This document shows positions 11,001 to 23,400 of a stretch of 64,000 nt of DNA, in pieces. Both the position numbers and the translations under genes were made by a program. Numbering within the stretch: position 1 is the stretch's first letter; each line of letters starts with the position of its first letter. The stretch is from Myrica gale (lineage: Eukaryota > Streptophyta > Magnoliopsida > Fagales > Myricaceae): the NCBI GenBank assembly GCA_963930655.1, contig OZ005619.1, forward strand, positions 4,632,501-4,696,500, written 5' to 3'. The notes below the pieces were generated by a model, which did not search any database, was not told the origin of the DNA, and saw only the letters and a list, made by a program, of their open reading frames with translations.

Positions 11001-12060
11001 AACTCCCCCTTTGGTAATTCCGTGACAAAACCCAAAAACCAACCAATTCTTACCAAATTCTGTCAATCACCAGAGCAGAATTTAGTTTGCAATTGTACAC
11101 AACCTATTCTAAAACAATAGGACTCAATGAAACGTATCTTTGGTCTTTTAGTACCTATAATTACACTTGATACAAAAATGATTATATAGAACAAATATCA
11201 ACATAATTCAATAAGTGTAACATAGCAGTTATATCATCATGAAAATCAAATAAAGTCAGAACAATTATCCTCAGATTTTCATATCAAGCAATGACCAGAC
11301 ATATGTAACTACAACATAAGCAAAAGAACGAAAGTAACATCATGTATCATATCCATACAAGTAACTGGAACATAAGCTAAGAGCAAAAACAATATGATCT
11401 ACATAAGCAATATTCATATCTTATCTAGATTACCAACAACTACACTCCCCTTCATTGTTTCATCATCTAACATATCCAGATTACCAATATCACCAACAAG
11501 TAGACAACTACTTAGTAAACAACTACTCCCCTCAATATAAATCTTTTTTCTATTTTTCTATTATAATTTTCATTACTACAAATAATTTCTAACGCTTGCA
11601 TAAACCACTGTTTTCAAAAGGCACAAAATCTCGTCCTTGTGGAAGTGACCTTGGAATTTTCTTAATTATAACTTGACAAATTCTACACTTGGAATTAACA
11701 TTTTCAGTAGCGATCATGTTTTTTTATCATACACAACATAACATGACTCATAAATACTAAGTGTCTTGTGATTCAGTTTCCTAAAGTCATGCTTAATAGA
11801 CCAAGTAATCACAATATTTATATACATATGCAGTAAAGAACCAGATCACAAGATTTCTCAATTTAGCATAAAACTTCTTTCAAGAACATAATAGAATATC
11901 AATACAATTCAAAATTGTTAGACAACTACAATATTTTTCGATTTTCTACCAGCAACCTTTTCGTAGGAGGCATCTTGAAAAGGTGGACAAACTACCAAAG
12001 TTAGTTAACAACTAGCTAAACATTATGGGATGTAAACTTATTCTCTTGTAATTAGACGTA
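11001..12060 (-). mobile_element. Internal 3' remnant of a Copia-type element, decayed
   Basis: The sequence adjoining the polypurine tract has C-rich tracts (ACTCCCCT, CTACTCCCCTC) resembling repeated polypurine tracts on the minus strand, as known in some Copia lineages. No continuous polyprotein remains, and the outer boundary is uncertain. Confidence 0.4.
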
Positions 12061-12136
12061 ACAAAAATATTAAAACATAAAAGAGAAGAAAGTTCATGAA
12101 GATATTTGCAAAACAATTCTCAACTTTCTTAGTTTT

Positions 12137-12352
12137 TAAGACATGTTCGTTTTGTAAAGATTTTTAAGATTTTGATAGAATTGTGAATATTTATGTAAAT
12201 TGTAGTTTTATAGGTTTTTGTGTAAAAGTTGGTGAAAAGTTTTAAAGATATTTAATTTTTGTTGGAGTTTGTGAAAATTTTGCATTTTCGTTTTATACAT
12301 TTGTTAAATTCCCTTGTATTTTAGAATATTTTTGCAAACGAACATGCCCTTA
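12137..12352. repeat. MITE (family C)
   Basis: The left end TTAAGACATGTTCGTTTTG and the reverse-complemented right end TAAGGGCATGTTCGTTTGC are near-mirror. About 215 bp, AT-rich, non-coding. A sibling lies at 53.9 kb and a partial one ends near 17.98 kb. Inferred hAT-like. Confidence 0.6.
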
Positions 12353-13527
12353 ATTTCCAATGAATAGTGCACACGGACAATGAAATCCATTAAATGAAAT
12401 AGGAAAAGAAAAAAAGATTTAAAAATATTAAATGTTATGGTGTCAACAATCATCAATATATAAAAGCAATTAAAGAGCATTAAATATTCAAACCATTTTT
12501 ACTCAAATCTAAGAATACCGAGAAAATAATTTATCACAATATTCTAGGTAACCAAATATGCAAACAACAACTTTTTTCACACGATCAACCCACAAGCATA
12601 ATTTTGGGAAAAAATATGTAGATTTCATTATAAAAGGAATGAAATCCAATGGAAATGTACTAAATATGTTTAGAAATATTAGAAACATAAAATCCCTAGG
12701 AATATTTCATAGATTGGAATCAAAATCAAACTAATTTTAAAAAACTCCAAATATGAACCATAGATTTCGAAAAATGATGAAGTGTTTGATTTATGCATTT
12801 TAATTGAACACAATCAATACAGAACCTAATATAAACTTAAAAGAATCTCAAAATCAAGTGATTTGAAACAAAACAACCATAGATTTATGATTTTTTTAAA
12901 AATATTAATCGAAGAACACTGAATTTGTGATTTCAATGGAAACAAGATAAATCTATAAAGTTAAAGAGAAGATTTTACCATGAAATGGAAAGGAGATGTG
13001 TAGATGAAAAAAGCCCAATAGTTTTTTCAAGAGATCGTTGAGTTTCGAGTGAGTAGAGAATAAGGAGAATAGTTTGAATGAGTGAAAGAGAGTGCAAATT
13101 GAGAAACAAAAAAAATGAAATGTTAGTGAGAATGTCGTGTTTTACAAAGAAAGAACAGAAAAAATAAAAAGAGTGTTAAAAAGACTTACATGAAATTTTT
13201 AACCTTTTTTACTTAGCAGCATGTTTGCTCAGTGTGTATATTGTGCAGCTTAGTCTTCTTCCTATTGTCCGGTTATGTCTACTTCCAATGCTAGTTTAAG
13301 TTCCTGGGCTAAAGGTGGGGCAAGCTCCTGGGGATGTCAATGTTATTGCGGTGTCTCTACGTATATGAAGACATCGTATACATAACCAAATTTTGGACGT
13401 CGATTCTTTAGTTGTCCCAACTATAAGTTGAAGCGTGTTTGTGAGTTTTTTGTTTGGGTTTGTCCTCCAAAGTGCGAACACAAGAAAAGGGTGCTGAGAC
13501 GCATGCGAGAGAGAGAAGAACAATTAA
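12353..13527. other. AT-rich intergenic DNA, no gene seen
   Basis: No recognisable domain or RNA gene. Part may be older retroelement debris continuing from 11-12 kb. Short open frames near 13.3-13.6 kb lack any motif. Confidence 0.5.
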
Positions 13528-13722
13528 GGGTGCGTTTGTGTACCAAAATTTTACCCCCTCTAAAATTTTAACACAATTAAATATTACAATATAATCTCTC
13601 TCCCCCATCAAATCATTACTATTTACTACAAAATATAAAAAATTACCTCTCTCTTCACTTTTTCACTAAACCCAATACCTAAAATTTTAACAATACTAAA
13701 ATTTTATAACACAAACACAACC
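13528..13722. repeat. MITE (family B), 195 bp
   Basis: The left end GGGTGCGTTTGTGTACC and the reverse-complemented right end AGGTTGTGTTTGTGTT are inverted repeats. The interior is AT-rich with AAAATTTTA blocks on both sides. Non-coding. Confidence 0.6.
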
Positions 13723-14245
13723 TAAATGTTCAAAGCCTAAATGTAGACGTGTTGAAAGAAGAGAAGCTTGCATTGGGATTATTGTTGATGGTCGTAGTAG
13801 TCCTTTTATTTATTTTATGTTATTCGGGACCAAATTTTTATGAATTGTAGATGATGTGTTGTGTTTAGGATGAATTATCAATGTAAATTGTCAGTTTGTA
13901 AGGATATTTGAATATGTCATTTTGTAAGTTTCAACTTCATTGAATGGATGAGTTAGGTGCTGTCAATGAATGTGTTATCATCCAACTTTAATACCTGTGT
14001 AAAATTGTACATGTTGGCAGATTTGTAAGGATAAAATTACAAAACCAGTGCATTCAAAACATGACAAACTTTGATCTCATTCAACTTCCTGTTTTCATTG
14101 TTTATAGAAGATCTTACAAAAATCTAGTATATAACCCTAATAGAAGATCTTTCATCAACAATGCAGCAACCAAAATAACCCAACATTTTCACCATAATAA
14201 CCCAACCTATTCAAAATAACTCAACCTTTTCACCAACCTGCTACA
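13723..14245. other. intergenic or 3' end of Mutator-like element
   Basis: No gene was recognised. The left terminus of the Mutator-like element to the right was not found here, so this stretch may be its degraded end or host DNA. Confidence 0.35.
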
Positions 14246-14871
14246 ATGGCCCTCACAAAATTACAACACATGGACAATATACATCCAGGTCCTACATTGT
14301 TCAAATTTACACCCAAGTTCACAACCAAAATCTCAAATAAGTACATTAGAAACAAAATCATTGTGGATGGTCATTTTTCTTCTTTGTCTTCTTCAACCCG
14401 CTTGTACTCTCATAATTGGGGCTCTTATTCTTCTTTTTCGTCTTCCTCAGCCCGTCGTTTTCACCTTCCTTTTGCCTTCCACTCGCCTTCTAACTTGCTT
14501 GGGTAACTGGATCAACTTTTGACCCCACAACAGGTTCAGTGAGGCCAATGAATAATTGAAGAGGATTCCTCAACCCCCTAGCAATCCCTTATAATCGATC
14601 TGAGCTTCGGGTTTGCGATCTACACCCCCACTAGTTTGTGACTTCTTGGCAGTGTCATCTTTCTTTTTTTGTGATGAAGAGGGTGCTTCTGATGGGCCAC
14701 TCCTTCCCAAGCTAGAGGACATCGAACTTGTTGGGCTCCTTCCCCAGCTAGGGGGCAGCATAATTCCAGTCAAATTTGGTGGATCCTACAAAATATTCCA
14801 AAACTTAGTTATCGAGTAATTAACCATGACAACATAAGATGCAAATTCTTTTTTTAGGCTTAAGTCAACTA

Positions 14872-14951
14872 GACAAAGTGAGTTTCAAAAATATTCTTGC
14901 AGTGGTAAAACCAGTAAGATATCCGCGGGACAAAGTGAGTTTCAAAAATAT
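14872..14951. repeat. 23-bp direct repeat, 57 bp apart
   Basis: GACAAAGTGAGTTTCAAAAA followed by TAT occurs at 14,872-14,894 and again at 14,929-14,951, inside the 3' part of the MULE remnant. Probably a local duplication. Confidence 0.8.
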
Positions 14952-15099
14952 ACTGAATGTGTGCAAACTTACAACATTGACCGTCAACTCAGAAGCAACA
15001 GCAGCAGATGATCCAACTTGAGAGGATGGAACTTGTGACAACATTGGCAGAGAAGTCAGCATGTAGGAATCCATAATCATGTAAGTTAATGTATAAGTT

Positions 15100-16170
15100 A
15101 GTTTAGGGAGTTATCTCTAGTAGATTGGCACGTGGCTGGTCAATAGGTGTTTTCTTTTTCTTATTGCATGACCTAGCATTATGTCCCACTGTGCCACATT
15201 TAAAGCATTAAATCTCGGTCTCAACCTTGCTGATTCTAACCCAGGACTTTGGTTCATCAGTGTCTCTTCTCCTTAACTTCTTTGGCCTTCCAAGTTGCAC
15301 TCTGCATCTGACCCTATCCCGGTCATTCTTTGCCCAATGCAAATCATTCCCAATATGTATATTAGCCTCTCGAACAGCCTCTCTAAATTCCAATCGTGGG
15401 TTGTCCATATGCTTATCCTTAAATACTGAAAATATAATGCGTTATGTACCTTCGCTTTGAATTTCATCACCACCAAACTCTCTGGCCTTTGAAAGTATAT
15501 CCTAACTATCCTCAGGATCCTTTTCCAATTCTACAGCCTCATCTATATCAATGTTTTCACCTAAGTCCACACTGCAAGACTGATAACTGCTAGTGGCGTC
15601 ATCCCCACCTTGGTCGTCAAAAACATTTTACTCCCCACTCACAACTTCATCCCAAAAATAATTATGTGGTGTACTTTTATGTAGTGGACTCCCATGCGGT
15701 GGACTCTCATGCAGTGGACTCTCAAGAGGTTGTTCTTCTTTTTCTACTCGGATAATCTTCTTCTTCCCTTTGTCTCGAGTTGCTTTTTTTCTTTATGGCG
15801 GCCAGCTTATATCTTTTCTTCTTTGGAGATTGTACATTCCCCGCTTCTTCACCAACAACGTAGAGAATTATTATATTATGCCCAATATGATCTAACACCT
15901 TTCCCAAAACGCCCATGTCTGATCTAATAAGGACCAGCCCGTCGTCAAGTGGCTTGGTTGGGTGCGCGTAATAAATCAGATCCCCAGCTTTGTATCCATA
16001 CTTCTTGCATATTCCTTCAATCTTAAAATAAGACAAACAGTCCATTCCCCATGGTTCTGGATGCAAAGTTGTCTTCCCTCCAATGTACTCAGTGCGGGGG
16101 GCTTTACAAACTTTCCCCCATAATTTATCTCGAACAACACAAATAAATTGCTCATTTTCTATAAACCTGA
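15100..16170 (-). pseudogene. MULE transposase remnant: PB1-like and MuDR N-terminal domains joined to zinc knuckle
   Basis: Reading leftward from 16,170: a frame with KLWGKVCKAPRTEYIGG, WGMDCLSYFKIEG and LVLIRSDMGVLGK matches the PB1-like domain that begins many plant MULE proteins. It is followed by a basic and acidic linker with 15-bp in-frame repeats. Next comes PRLEFREAVREANIHIGN and AKNDRDRVRCRV, the start of the MuDR-type DNA-binding module. Near 15,297 this runs straight into LGRPKKLRRRD and, after a stop, CFKCGTVGHNARSC, a CCHC knuckle that normally lies several hundred residues downstream. The DDE catalytic core and SWIM finger are thus absent. Several stops also interrupt the frame, so the protein is not functional. 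Confidence 0.7.
15684..15728. repeat. 15-bp tandem repeat, three units
   Basis: GTGGACTC(C/T)CATGC(G/A) occurs three times in a row, the last unit imperfect. On the minus strand it keeps the MULE frame and adds a five-residue E-S-P-x-H motif. Confidence 0.75.
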
Positions 16171-17766
16171 AAGCATTTTAAAAACATACACATTACCTTA
16201 ACATAATAGTATAAAATATTAATTATAAAATTAAAACATAGACCATAAGTAATGAGCATGTAGACAACAAGTCACCTATAACACACGTTTAAATAGAGCA
16301 CAAGTCACATATAAAACATAACAAAAAGTTACATAGAGAAAACATAACCAATTTACAACTTTTAAAATCACAGAAAACATAACTATAAAACATATAGCCC
16401 TGCAAGTCACATAAAATTGGGAAAGGTTCAAACTTTCAAAAAAAGGAATTCAAAGCACAGTTAAAGCTACATCTAAATAGTTATTGATTTTTCTTTCCAA
16501 TGGATAAACAAATTTTATAAGAATGCAAGAATACAAGAGACCATCCTTACAGGCAGCATACAAGAAAACAACTCTACAAAATTTGCATTTAAAGCTCAAA
16601 AAGTGATAAAAATCCATGAAGGTCAAAAAAGGTTAACACTTGAAAGATGTCAACCAATAAAAATGAGGCTATTGCCATAACATTCTCTAGTCCTTGACCA
16701 CCTTCGTATATTTCCAATGACAGGCTCAAGATTCAAAGACACTCAATTGAAGTCTATCAATTCCAAGGTTACATGAAGTCATAGTCAACAAAGTTGAATA
16801 AGCTTAGGTAGACAATTTTATTTGGTGACACAACAGAGGTACATACAACTGTAAAAAGAGTTACATACAGTAGAGTCAACAAAGGTTAAGTGGTCTTAAT
16901 TGCACGTGAAAACAACAAAAGCTTGACAAAAAATAAAAAATGCATAGGACAACATGTGCTCTGCACAATAATGTATAATGACAACGCAAAGGGACCATAG
17001 CTTTTCGGCCACCATTGTAAAGCAAAATAAAATAGTTGATTGTTTAATAGTACATCACATTTTAGACAAAATAAGCTCATATAAATACACAAGGACAAGA
17101 AGTTCAGACACACAATATCAAAGGTTCAAACATTCTTCACTCGCCAAAAACACTTAGAAAATCCAAAAATGGGTCTACATCTCCATCCAACCAAAAGAAC
17201 CGAATCAAAATCATCAAAGCAACAACATAAACTAAGTTAACTAGTGGATTCAAGTACGATTGAGCTTTACCGTATATTAGCTTTGAAATCTCCACCGTCG
17301 TCCTCCTCTAGGGCTTCGTTGAAAACTCAATCCTTCGACTATTATCTTCAGCGCAATCGAGGGTTAATGGTGTCTCAAATGCGACTGTGTTCAAGGGAGC
17401 AATAACTTGAAGTCAATCGGTAACTGACTGGTGAGTGAGTTTTGGGTTTAGGTTCACACAAAACACAATCGGAGAACTGAGGTAATTGACGACACAAAAT
17501 TGGGGATAGGGTAGTTGGGGTTGTCAAAGGCAGACGGAAGTTAATTGGTCTCACTTACGAAGGGTATTTTGGTAAAGACATGTGGGCTTAGCGCATGTGT
17601 GACGTGATGCTGAATTCCATGACTTTTAATAGAAAAATTGACTGTGGGCGAACATTGCAAATATTTCATACTTATATGACGTAAATCACAGTTTTAATAG
17701 ATAGGGGGTTCAAATGCAATTGAAACGTACTTATGGGGCGAACAATGACATTTTCCCATTTTTTTA

Positions 17767-17982
17767 TAAAAAAGTATTGAATTTTGGCGAAAAAGTATGA
17801 AAAAGAATATTTATTAATTTAAATATATATATATTATAGTTTGTGTGAAAAGTTGTTGAAGTTTGTGTTAAATGTATTCGTATTTGTGTGTGATTTTTTT
17901 TTTAGATTTTTATATTCGTTTTGTGAATTTTGTTGCATTCATTGTAGCCAAGAATAATTTTGCATACGAACATCCCCTTAAG
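17767..17982. repeat. Partial MITE (family C)
   Basis: The right end, reverse complement CTTAAGGGGATGTTCGTATG, matches the ends of the family C copies at 12.1 and 53.9 kb. The left end is not clear. It abuts the MULE terminus. Confidence 0.4.
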
Positions 17983-18049
17983 GTGTCAGTCTGGAGAGAC
18001 TTATGTTTATGTTAGAAAGGCCAAAGGGCTACATCCTTATTTCTCAAGG

Positions 18050-18760
18050 TGTATTTTTTTTTTATCAAAGATAAAACTTTATTCAAAAGCAGAAAACCAA
18101 AGGAAATAACACAAACATTCAAGCGGGCTGAAATTCAGCGTAAAGCTAGGACAACCCATCAAAATGAGTGCATTTAACTTGTACATAAAATGGTGTTTTT
18201 ATAAGCCCCAACTAACAAAGAACACACATTCTTAACCAGCATAGGACTTAAACAATTTATATTCTAACACCCCCTCAAACTCTCAAGATGGTTATTGTGG
18301 ATACCAACTTGAGTTTGCAAATAAGATGACGATGAAATCTGGAGGCGCAAAGCTTTGACACAACATATGTGGCAAGATAAAAGTCGGCGAGGGCTGGTAC
18401 ACAAACAAGATTCGTTGCACAAGGCAGCAGCACAAGATCCAAGGGGTCGGAGCATAAACAAGATTTGTTGCACACAACAGTGGCACTAGATCTGACATAG
18501 GTAGGAGGCAAAGACAAGATCCGCTGCACAAGATGAAAAACAAGATCCAACAAGGGTAAGAGCAGAGACATGATCCGCTGGTGAGGGTCAGGACAGAACC
18601 CATCTCACAATGGCGATGGCCAAAAATCAACCCTTATCAAAATACTGGATACGTCGATGAACAACGCTTCAAGATGGTCATAGAAGGGCGAACAGTGGCC
18701 AGAGATGGTGGTTGCGGGGAATAGCTCATTATTAGGTGAATATCTCAATATTTTTAAATG
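18050..18760 (-). mobile_element. Copia-type LTR element 3' remnant
   Basis: On the minus strand a polypurine tract (GAGTTTGAGGGGGTG) precedes TGTTAGAATATAAATTG at about 18,269, the usual start of a Copia 3' LTR. The sequence to the right is probably degenerate internal DNA. The piece to the left ends at an AATAAA signal and an A-run instead of a CA terminus, so the LTR looks incomplete. Treated as a fossil; boundaries are approximate. Confidence 0.45.
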
Positions 18761-18945
18761 AAAACCACAAATCAAATTGGCTTGTTACCTTTGGTCAAAA
18801 TATGCTAAACACCATGTTCTGACATAATTAAATTCATGGATGTTTAACCATTCATACTCCTTGCAGAAAATAACACAAAGATCACATTTATACTTCTTAG
18901 ATAAAGAACTCAAGCAGCGAAAAATGGGGTATGCGACTAGCTCTG

Positions 18946-18963
18946 CACCCCTACGTAGGGGTG
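18946..18963. repeat. Perfect 18-bp palindrome at a hAT terminus
   Basis: CACCCCTACGTAGGGGTG is its own reverse complement. The right half is the start of a hAT-type end (TAGGGGTGTAAG), so two such ends appear head to head with only CG between. Confidence 0.85.
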
Positions 18964-20417
18964 TAAGTTCGGTTCGACCACCAATGGAGCTCCGGCTCTG
19001 GTTCCGTCACTGGTTTAGGGAAGCTAAGCTTCATGCCTTCCAGGAACCGGAACTGGAGGTAGATTTGGAGGTCTGCTAGAGGAGAAATCGAATGTTTCTA
19101 CCGGTTTAATGGAAAAACGGTTCCATTAGTTTTTTATTTTTTAACTAAATATTAAAACGACATCGTTCTATTTTAAATAGAACGACGTCATTTAGTTTTT
19201 TTTTTTAAAAAAAATCATTGTGCTCGTTTTGATCCACGGTGAAAAAAATCCTAAGTCTCCCTCTCGCCCTCTCCTTCGCGACCCTCACAGCCTTACTCCC
19301 TCAATCCCTCTATCCCCCCTCTCTTTCTATTCGATCACTTCGAAGACATACTCTTTCTCTCTCTCCTCTTACACCTGAGCTCCGTCTTCTCAAGCGATGC
19401 TACTAACATCTCTCTGCCTGCTGACGCAACGAACACACTATGAACATCCCTGTAAGTCTCTAGTCTCTTTCGATCTCTCTCTGTCTTCTCTGCTACATTT
19501 AGGCAGGATTGATCGTGAGGCTTATCTTGTCTACTCTCCAAATGGTTTGGTGGGTGCGGATATATATTGTCCAAAAGAAACAGCGCAGGGTTAGTGCATT
19601 GCCGTTTAGTTAGCTAATAATTTAGGGTGCTTTTATTATAGAGATATTTGACTGTTCGAAAATCGTAGTTGCTTTAAATGTGTTCTTTAGATATTTGCAA
19701 TTGCACAAGTGCTCAGGAAGGAAGAAAATACATTTAGAGAGGAAACAATTTTCATGTGTGTTTTTTTCCATATTTGGAAAGTAGTGGGAACTTCTAAAAA
19801 TATGTTTTGAAGCAAATATTTAATCACTTGTTTTTGTTGTGTTTTGTGAAATTAAATTTGGTTCTCAAATATCTTTTGTCACTTGGACACTGGACAGAGA
19901 GAAATAATATTATACAAATGTCTTTAGTGCATTGGAAATTCTCTTATAACATGTTTGGCTGGATAACCAAAAGTATTTTTAGAAACCGAAAAATATTTTG
20001 TTAGCCACACAGTGGTAGTATGTTAGTTTTATTTAGCTTTTAGTTGCTTTCATTTTCTGGAAGGCATATTTGCTTTCATTCTGGTAGTATGTTATTTCAT
20101 TGTGTCTTAGGGCTTTGCATTGTGGTTGCATTGCTTTAGTTCTTGTTCGTTTAGTTGTCTTAAATTTTGCATCTTGTTCATTTTCTGTTGTCTTAAATGT
20201 AGGTTAAGTTGGTAGAATTAGTTGTCTTAGGGCTTTGCATTGTGTCTTTCTTTCAGATGGATCATCAAACTCTAATTGCTGTTATGTTATTGTTGTTTTC
20301 GGTATTTAAAATAGGTTGCTAGGATGTTGTTTTCGGTTTTCAAAAGATCAACAATGAGTTGTTGGTTTTAAATATTATGGGCTAAATAAAATGACCATCA
20401 AAAGTAATATGATCATA
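18956..20417 (+). mobile_element. hAT element left end, truncated or interrupted
   Basis: It begins TAGGGGTGTAAGTTCGGTTC, close to the right terminus of the hAT element at 23.82 kb (reverse complement TAGGGGTGTACATGTTCAGT). Subterminal GGTTCC/GGAACC blocks and the mirror pair AACGACATCGTT / AACGACGTCATT at about 19.15-19.2 kb are typical of hAT ends. A pyrimidine-rich leader-like stretch (19.25-19.5 kb) follows. No right end matching it was found. The hAT element at 20,426 may have inserted into it. Confidence 0.5.
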
Positions 20418-20425
20418 ATATAATA

Positions 20426-23400
20426 TAGACTTGATCATGTTTGGGCCGAGGGCCGAACCGGCCGACCCAAACCGCCCGAAGCCCATTGGTGCGGGCGGTT
20501 GGGCGATGGCCCAGGTCGGTGCTCGGCCCAGTTTTTTTAAAACCGACTGAATCGGTTCGGTTTTCGGTTAAATGGGTCGGTTAACCGAACCGACCGACCC
20601 ACTTACCTTTTTTTTTTTTACCCCATTCGATAGCGAAGTGTAGCCCTAACCCTAAGCAGAAATCGTCGTTCACTCGTTCCCCCTCCAGGCTTATCCTGGT
20701 CTCCTTTGCGGCTTGCGCCGTTCGGCCCGTTTCCCCTCCAGCTCTCATCCTTCCCCTGCCGCACCATTCCACTGCCTTCCCTTGCCGCACCATTCCACCG
20801 CCGAACCCTAGTCTCAGTCGTTTCTGCAGCAGCCCCCTCGGCCTCCAGATCTGAGCTATCATCCTTCCCTTGCTGCATTCCATCGCCTCTCCTCCTCTCA
20901 GTCATTGCTAACTTTTTAAACGACTAAACGAATGCTTTGTGATGTAGGTGCTTCCGTGCCTAAGGTTTTTTTTTCATCCTTTATATTTTTCTATTTCTTC
21001 TTCTTCTGTATAAAAAAGAACTAACCTTATTCTTTTTGTTTCTTTTTATTTGGTAGAAATTGGAGTTAGTTTGCTTTTGAGGTATGATCTCACTCTCTAT
21101 CATTGGGCATATTTGTTTCGTGTATATCTCTCTGATCAGAAGTTGTTAGTGTTATGAATTTTGTACCTCTTTACTCTGTTGATGAATTATGTTGGGCTTA
21201 AAGTTTGAGATTTCTTTGATTTTGACATTTTTTGGTCGAGCTACATATGGCTTCACCTATGGTATTTTTCACGCCTTGATCTGAACTTTTTGTGTTGTTT
21301 TTTGTTCTATCACATCAGTTTTTTTCAGCATGCTCATCATTGATCGGTTCTTATGATTCTGTAGTAAATAATGTTGGATGTTGTAAACATCATCTGTCTC
21401 CTGTTTTTACATCCTGTCCTGGCATGAGATCAGTGTTTTTTGACGGTGAGATCTGTCTTAAAGTCAGTTTTTAATTCTGTTGTGGTGTATATAATGGACA
21501 ATTAGTATATAATGACTAGTAATGGTCAAGTTGCTGCAACTCTATTGAAGTCCTTTCACTTTGCTTGAGGCGACTTATTAGTCATTAAGATCAAATACTT
21601 GTAGTTGTTTGATCCAGTGCTGTGTATGAAATTTGCACTGCCTTGATATGGTTCATCACTAATGTCAGATCTTCCCTACCTTCTCAATTAGAAAATCAGT
21701 AAGAGAGTTCATTTTGTGAGCAGTCTCATCAGGGATGTTGACTTTGTTATATAAAAGTTGTTTCTATTTGTATTTAATTGAATCTGTGAACATTAATTTC
21801 TGGACATTTAATTGAATTTATTTAATTGAATCTGTGAACGTTAATTTCTTTGTATTTAGAGAGTTGAATATGTTCAATTGTGAATTGGTTCATTGGTATG
21901 AAATTATGAATTGAGCTATGTTAGTATATGAAGGATGTGAATAATTAGTTAACGTATCTTGTTACATATTATGTTAGTATGTTAGGTTGTGTCATGTGTG
22001 AAGAATGTGATAGTGACAGTCTATTTTTCTACATTTCAGTTACTAAATTCTAGATGGACGGTCCTACATCTAAAGGGGGTAATCCTACCCCCAGATAAAA
22101 GAGGACGAGGCACCATCTTCTATGAATGAAAACCCATCAAATATTAACAATACTCCAACTCAAACTCAGTCCCAGCCTACTATTCGACCTTTTTTATGAA
22201 AGGAAGGCTAGTAGAGACTCGTTCCAAGTGTGGGACCATTTTACCAAAATGGCTGCTTGAGATTTTCTGGATCTTTGCATGTAACTTCTAATGCATATTT
22301 TCAAGAGCTTTGTATTATTCAAAAACAATTTCAAGGATGTGTGATAGTGGTGATGTGCTTTTAAGTGCCATGGCGATTGGTATGAAACGGAAGTTTGAAA
22401 AATATTGGGAAAGGTCTGACAAGTTTAATTTGTTCCTATTCATTGTTGTTGTGATTGATCCACGGTGTAAAATGTTTGCTTTGGAATTGTGGTTCAAACA
22501 ATTATATGAACATGAGACTGAATATATGTTAGAAAGTGTAAGACGTGTTTTACGTCGATTGTATACGGAGTATTCTGCTCGGTTTGGGTCTTCAAGCGAG
22601 GTTCAACCATGCAATGACTCTTTTACTCCACATGGGGGTGATGGGAATGATGTAGACGTCTGTGAATCTTTTTGGGGCATTATGGATGAATTTGAATCAA
22701 AAACAGATGTGGGTAACAAATATGAAATTGAACAATACTTATTAGAAGGTCGTGAGGCAGGAACTGTGGATTTTGATATCTTAAATTGGTGGAAGATGAA
22801 TGCCTCTAAATATCCTATTCTTGGCCATATTGCACGTGACGTGATGACTATGCCTATTTCTACCGTTTCTTCTGAATCGGCATTTAGTACCGGTGGATGT
22901 GTGCTTGATCCCTTTCGGAGTTCTTTGAGTCCAAAAACTGTTTGAGACACTAATCTGCACGCAAAATTGGTTAAGGGAAGAACCTAGTTTTGACATTCAA
23001 CAAACATTGGACAGCATTGAAAACTTTGAGGTTAAAGAAGGTAATTTACTATTTTAGTAGTTATTTTAGATTTCTCTTTACTGAAAATCTTTACTATTTA
23101 GTATTTACACAATATGTTGTTTTTGGTTTTCATGATGGTGAAAGTGGAAATGGAAATGCATGATGTCATTAGGTAATAATATAAATATTGTTTTGATTTC
23201 ATTTATAAATCTTTGAATTACTGTGATAGATGCTTGGAATAGAATTAATAATTTTTGCCATATTTCTTGCATATATTTGGAGCATTGAAAGTTTGGACTT
23301 GGTGAATGCTTGCAAATGAGGAGATTTGGGAGACTGCAAATGAGGAGCTTTTGGAGACTTGATAAATTTCGAGTATTTTGGAATGTATTAACTATTAAGT

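Larger units (their letters stand above)
14250..17759 (-). mobile_element. Mutator-like element (MULE), internally deleted
   Basis: A DNA transposon read on the minus strand. The right terminus is at about 17,759: in reverse complement GGGAAAATGTCATTGTTCGC, followed by a subterminal GTTCGCCC repeat. After an inferred leader region (about 17.2-17.5 kb) come coding remnants at 16.17-14.5 kb: a PB1-like N-terminal domain, an acidic linker, part of the MuDR-type DNA-binding domain, then a C-terminal zinc knuckle and basic tail. The catalytic core and SWIM finger are missing. A matching left inverted repeat was not found, so the left limit is approximate. Confidence 0.65.

Noticed and set aside
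20581-20927. Open frames on both strands in the GC-rich start of the hAT element
   Set aside because: Low-complexity leader-like sequence inside the transposon; no domain.
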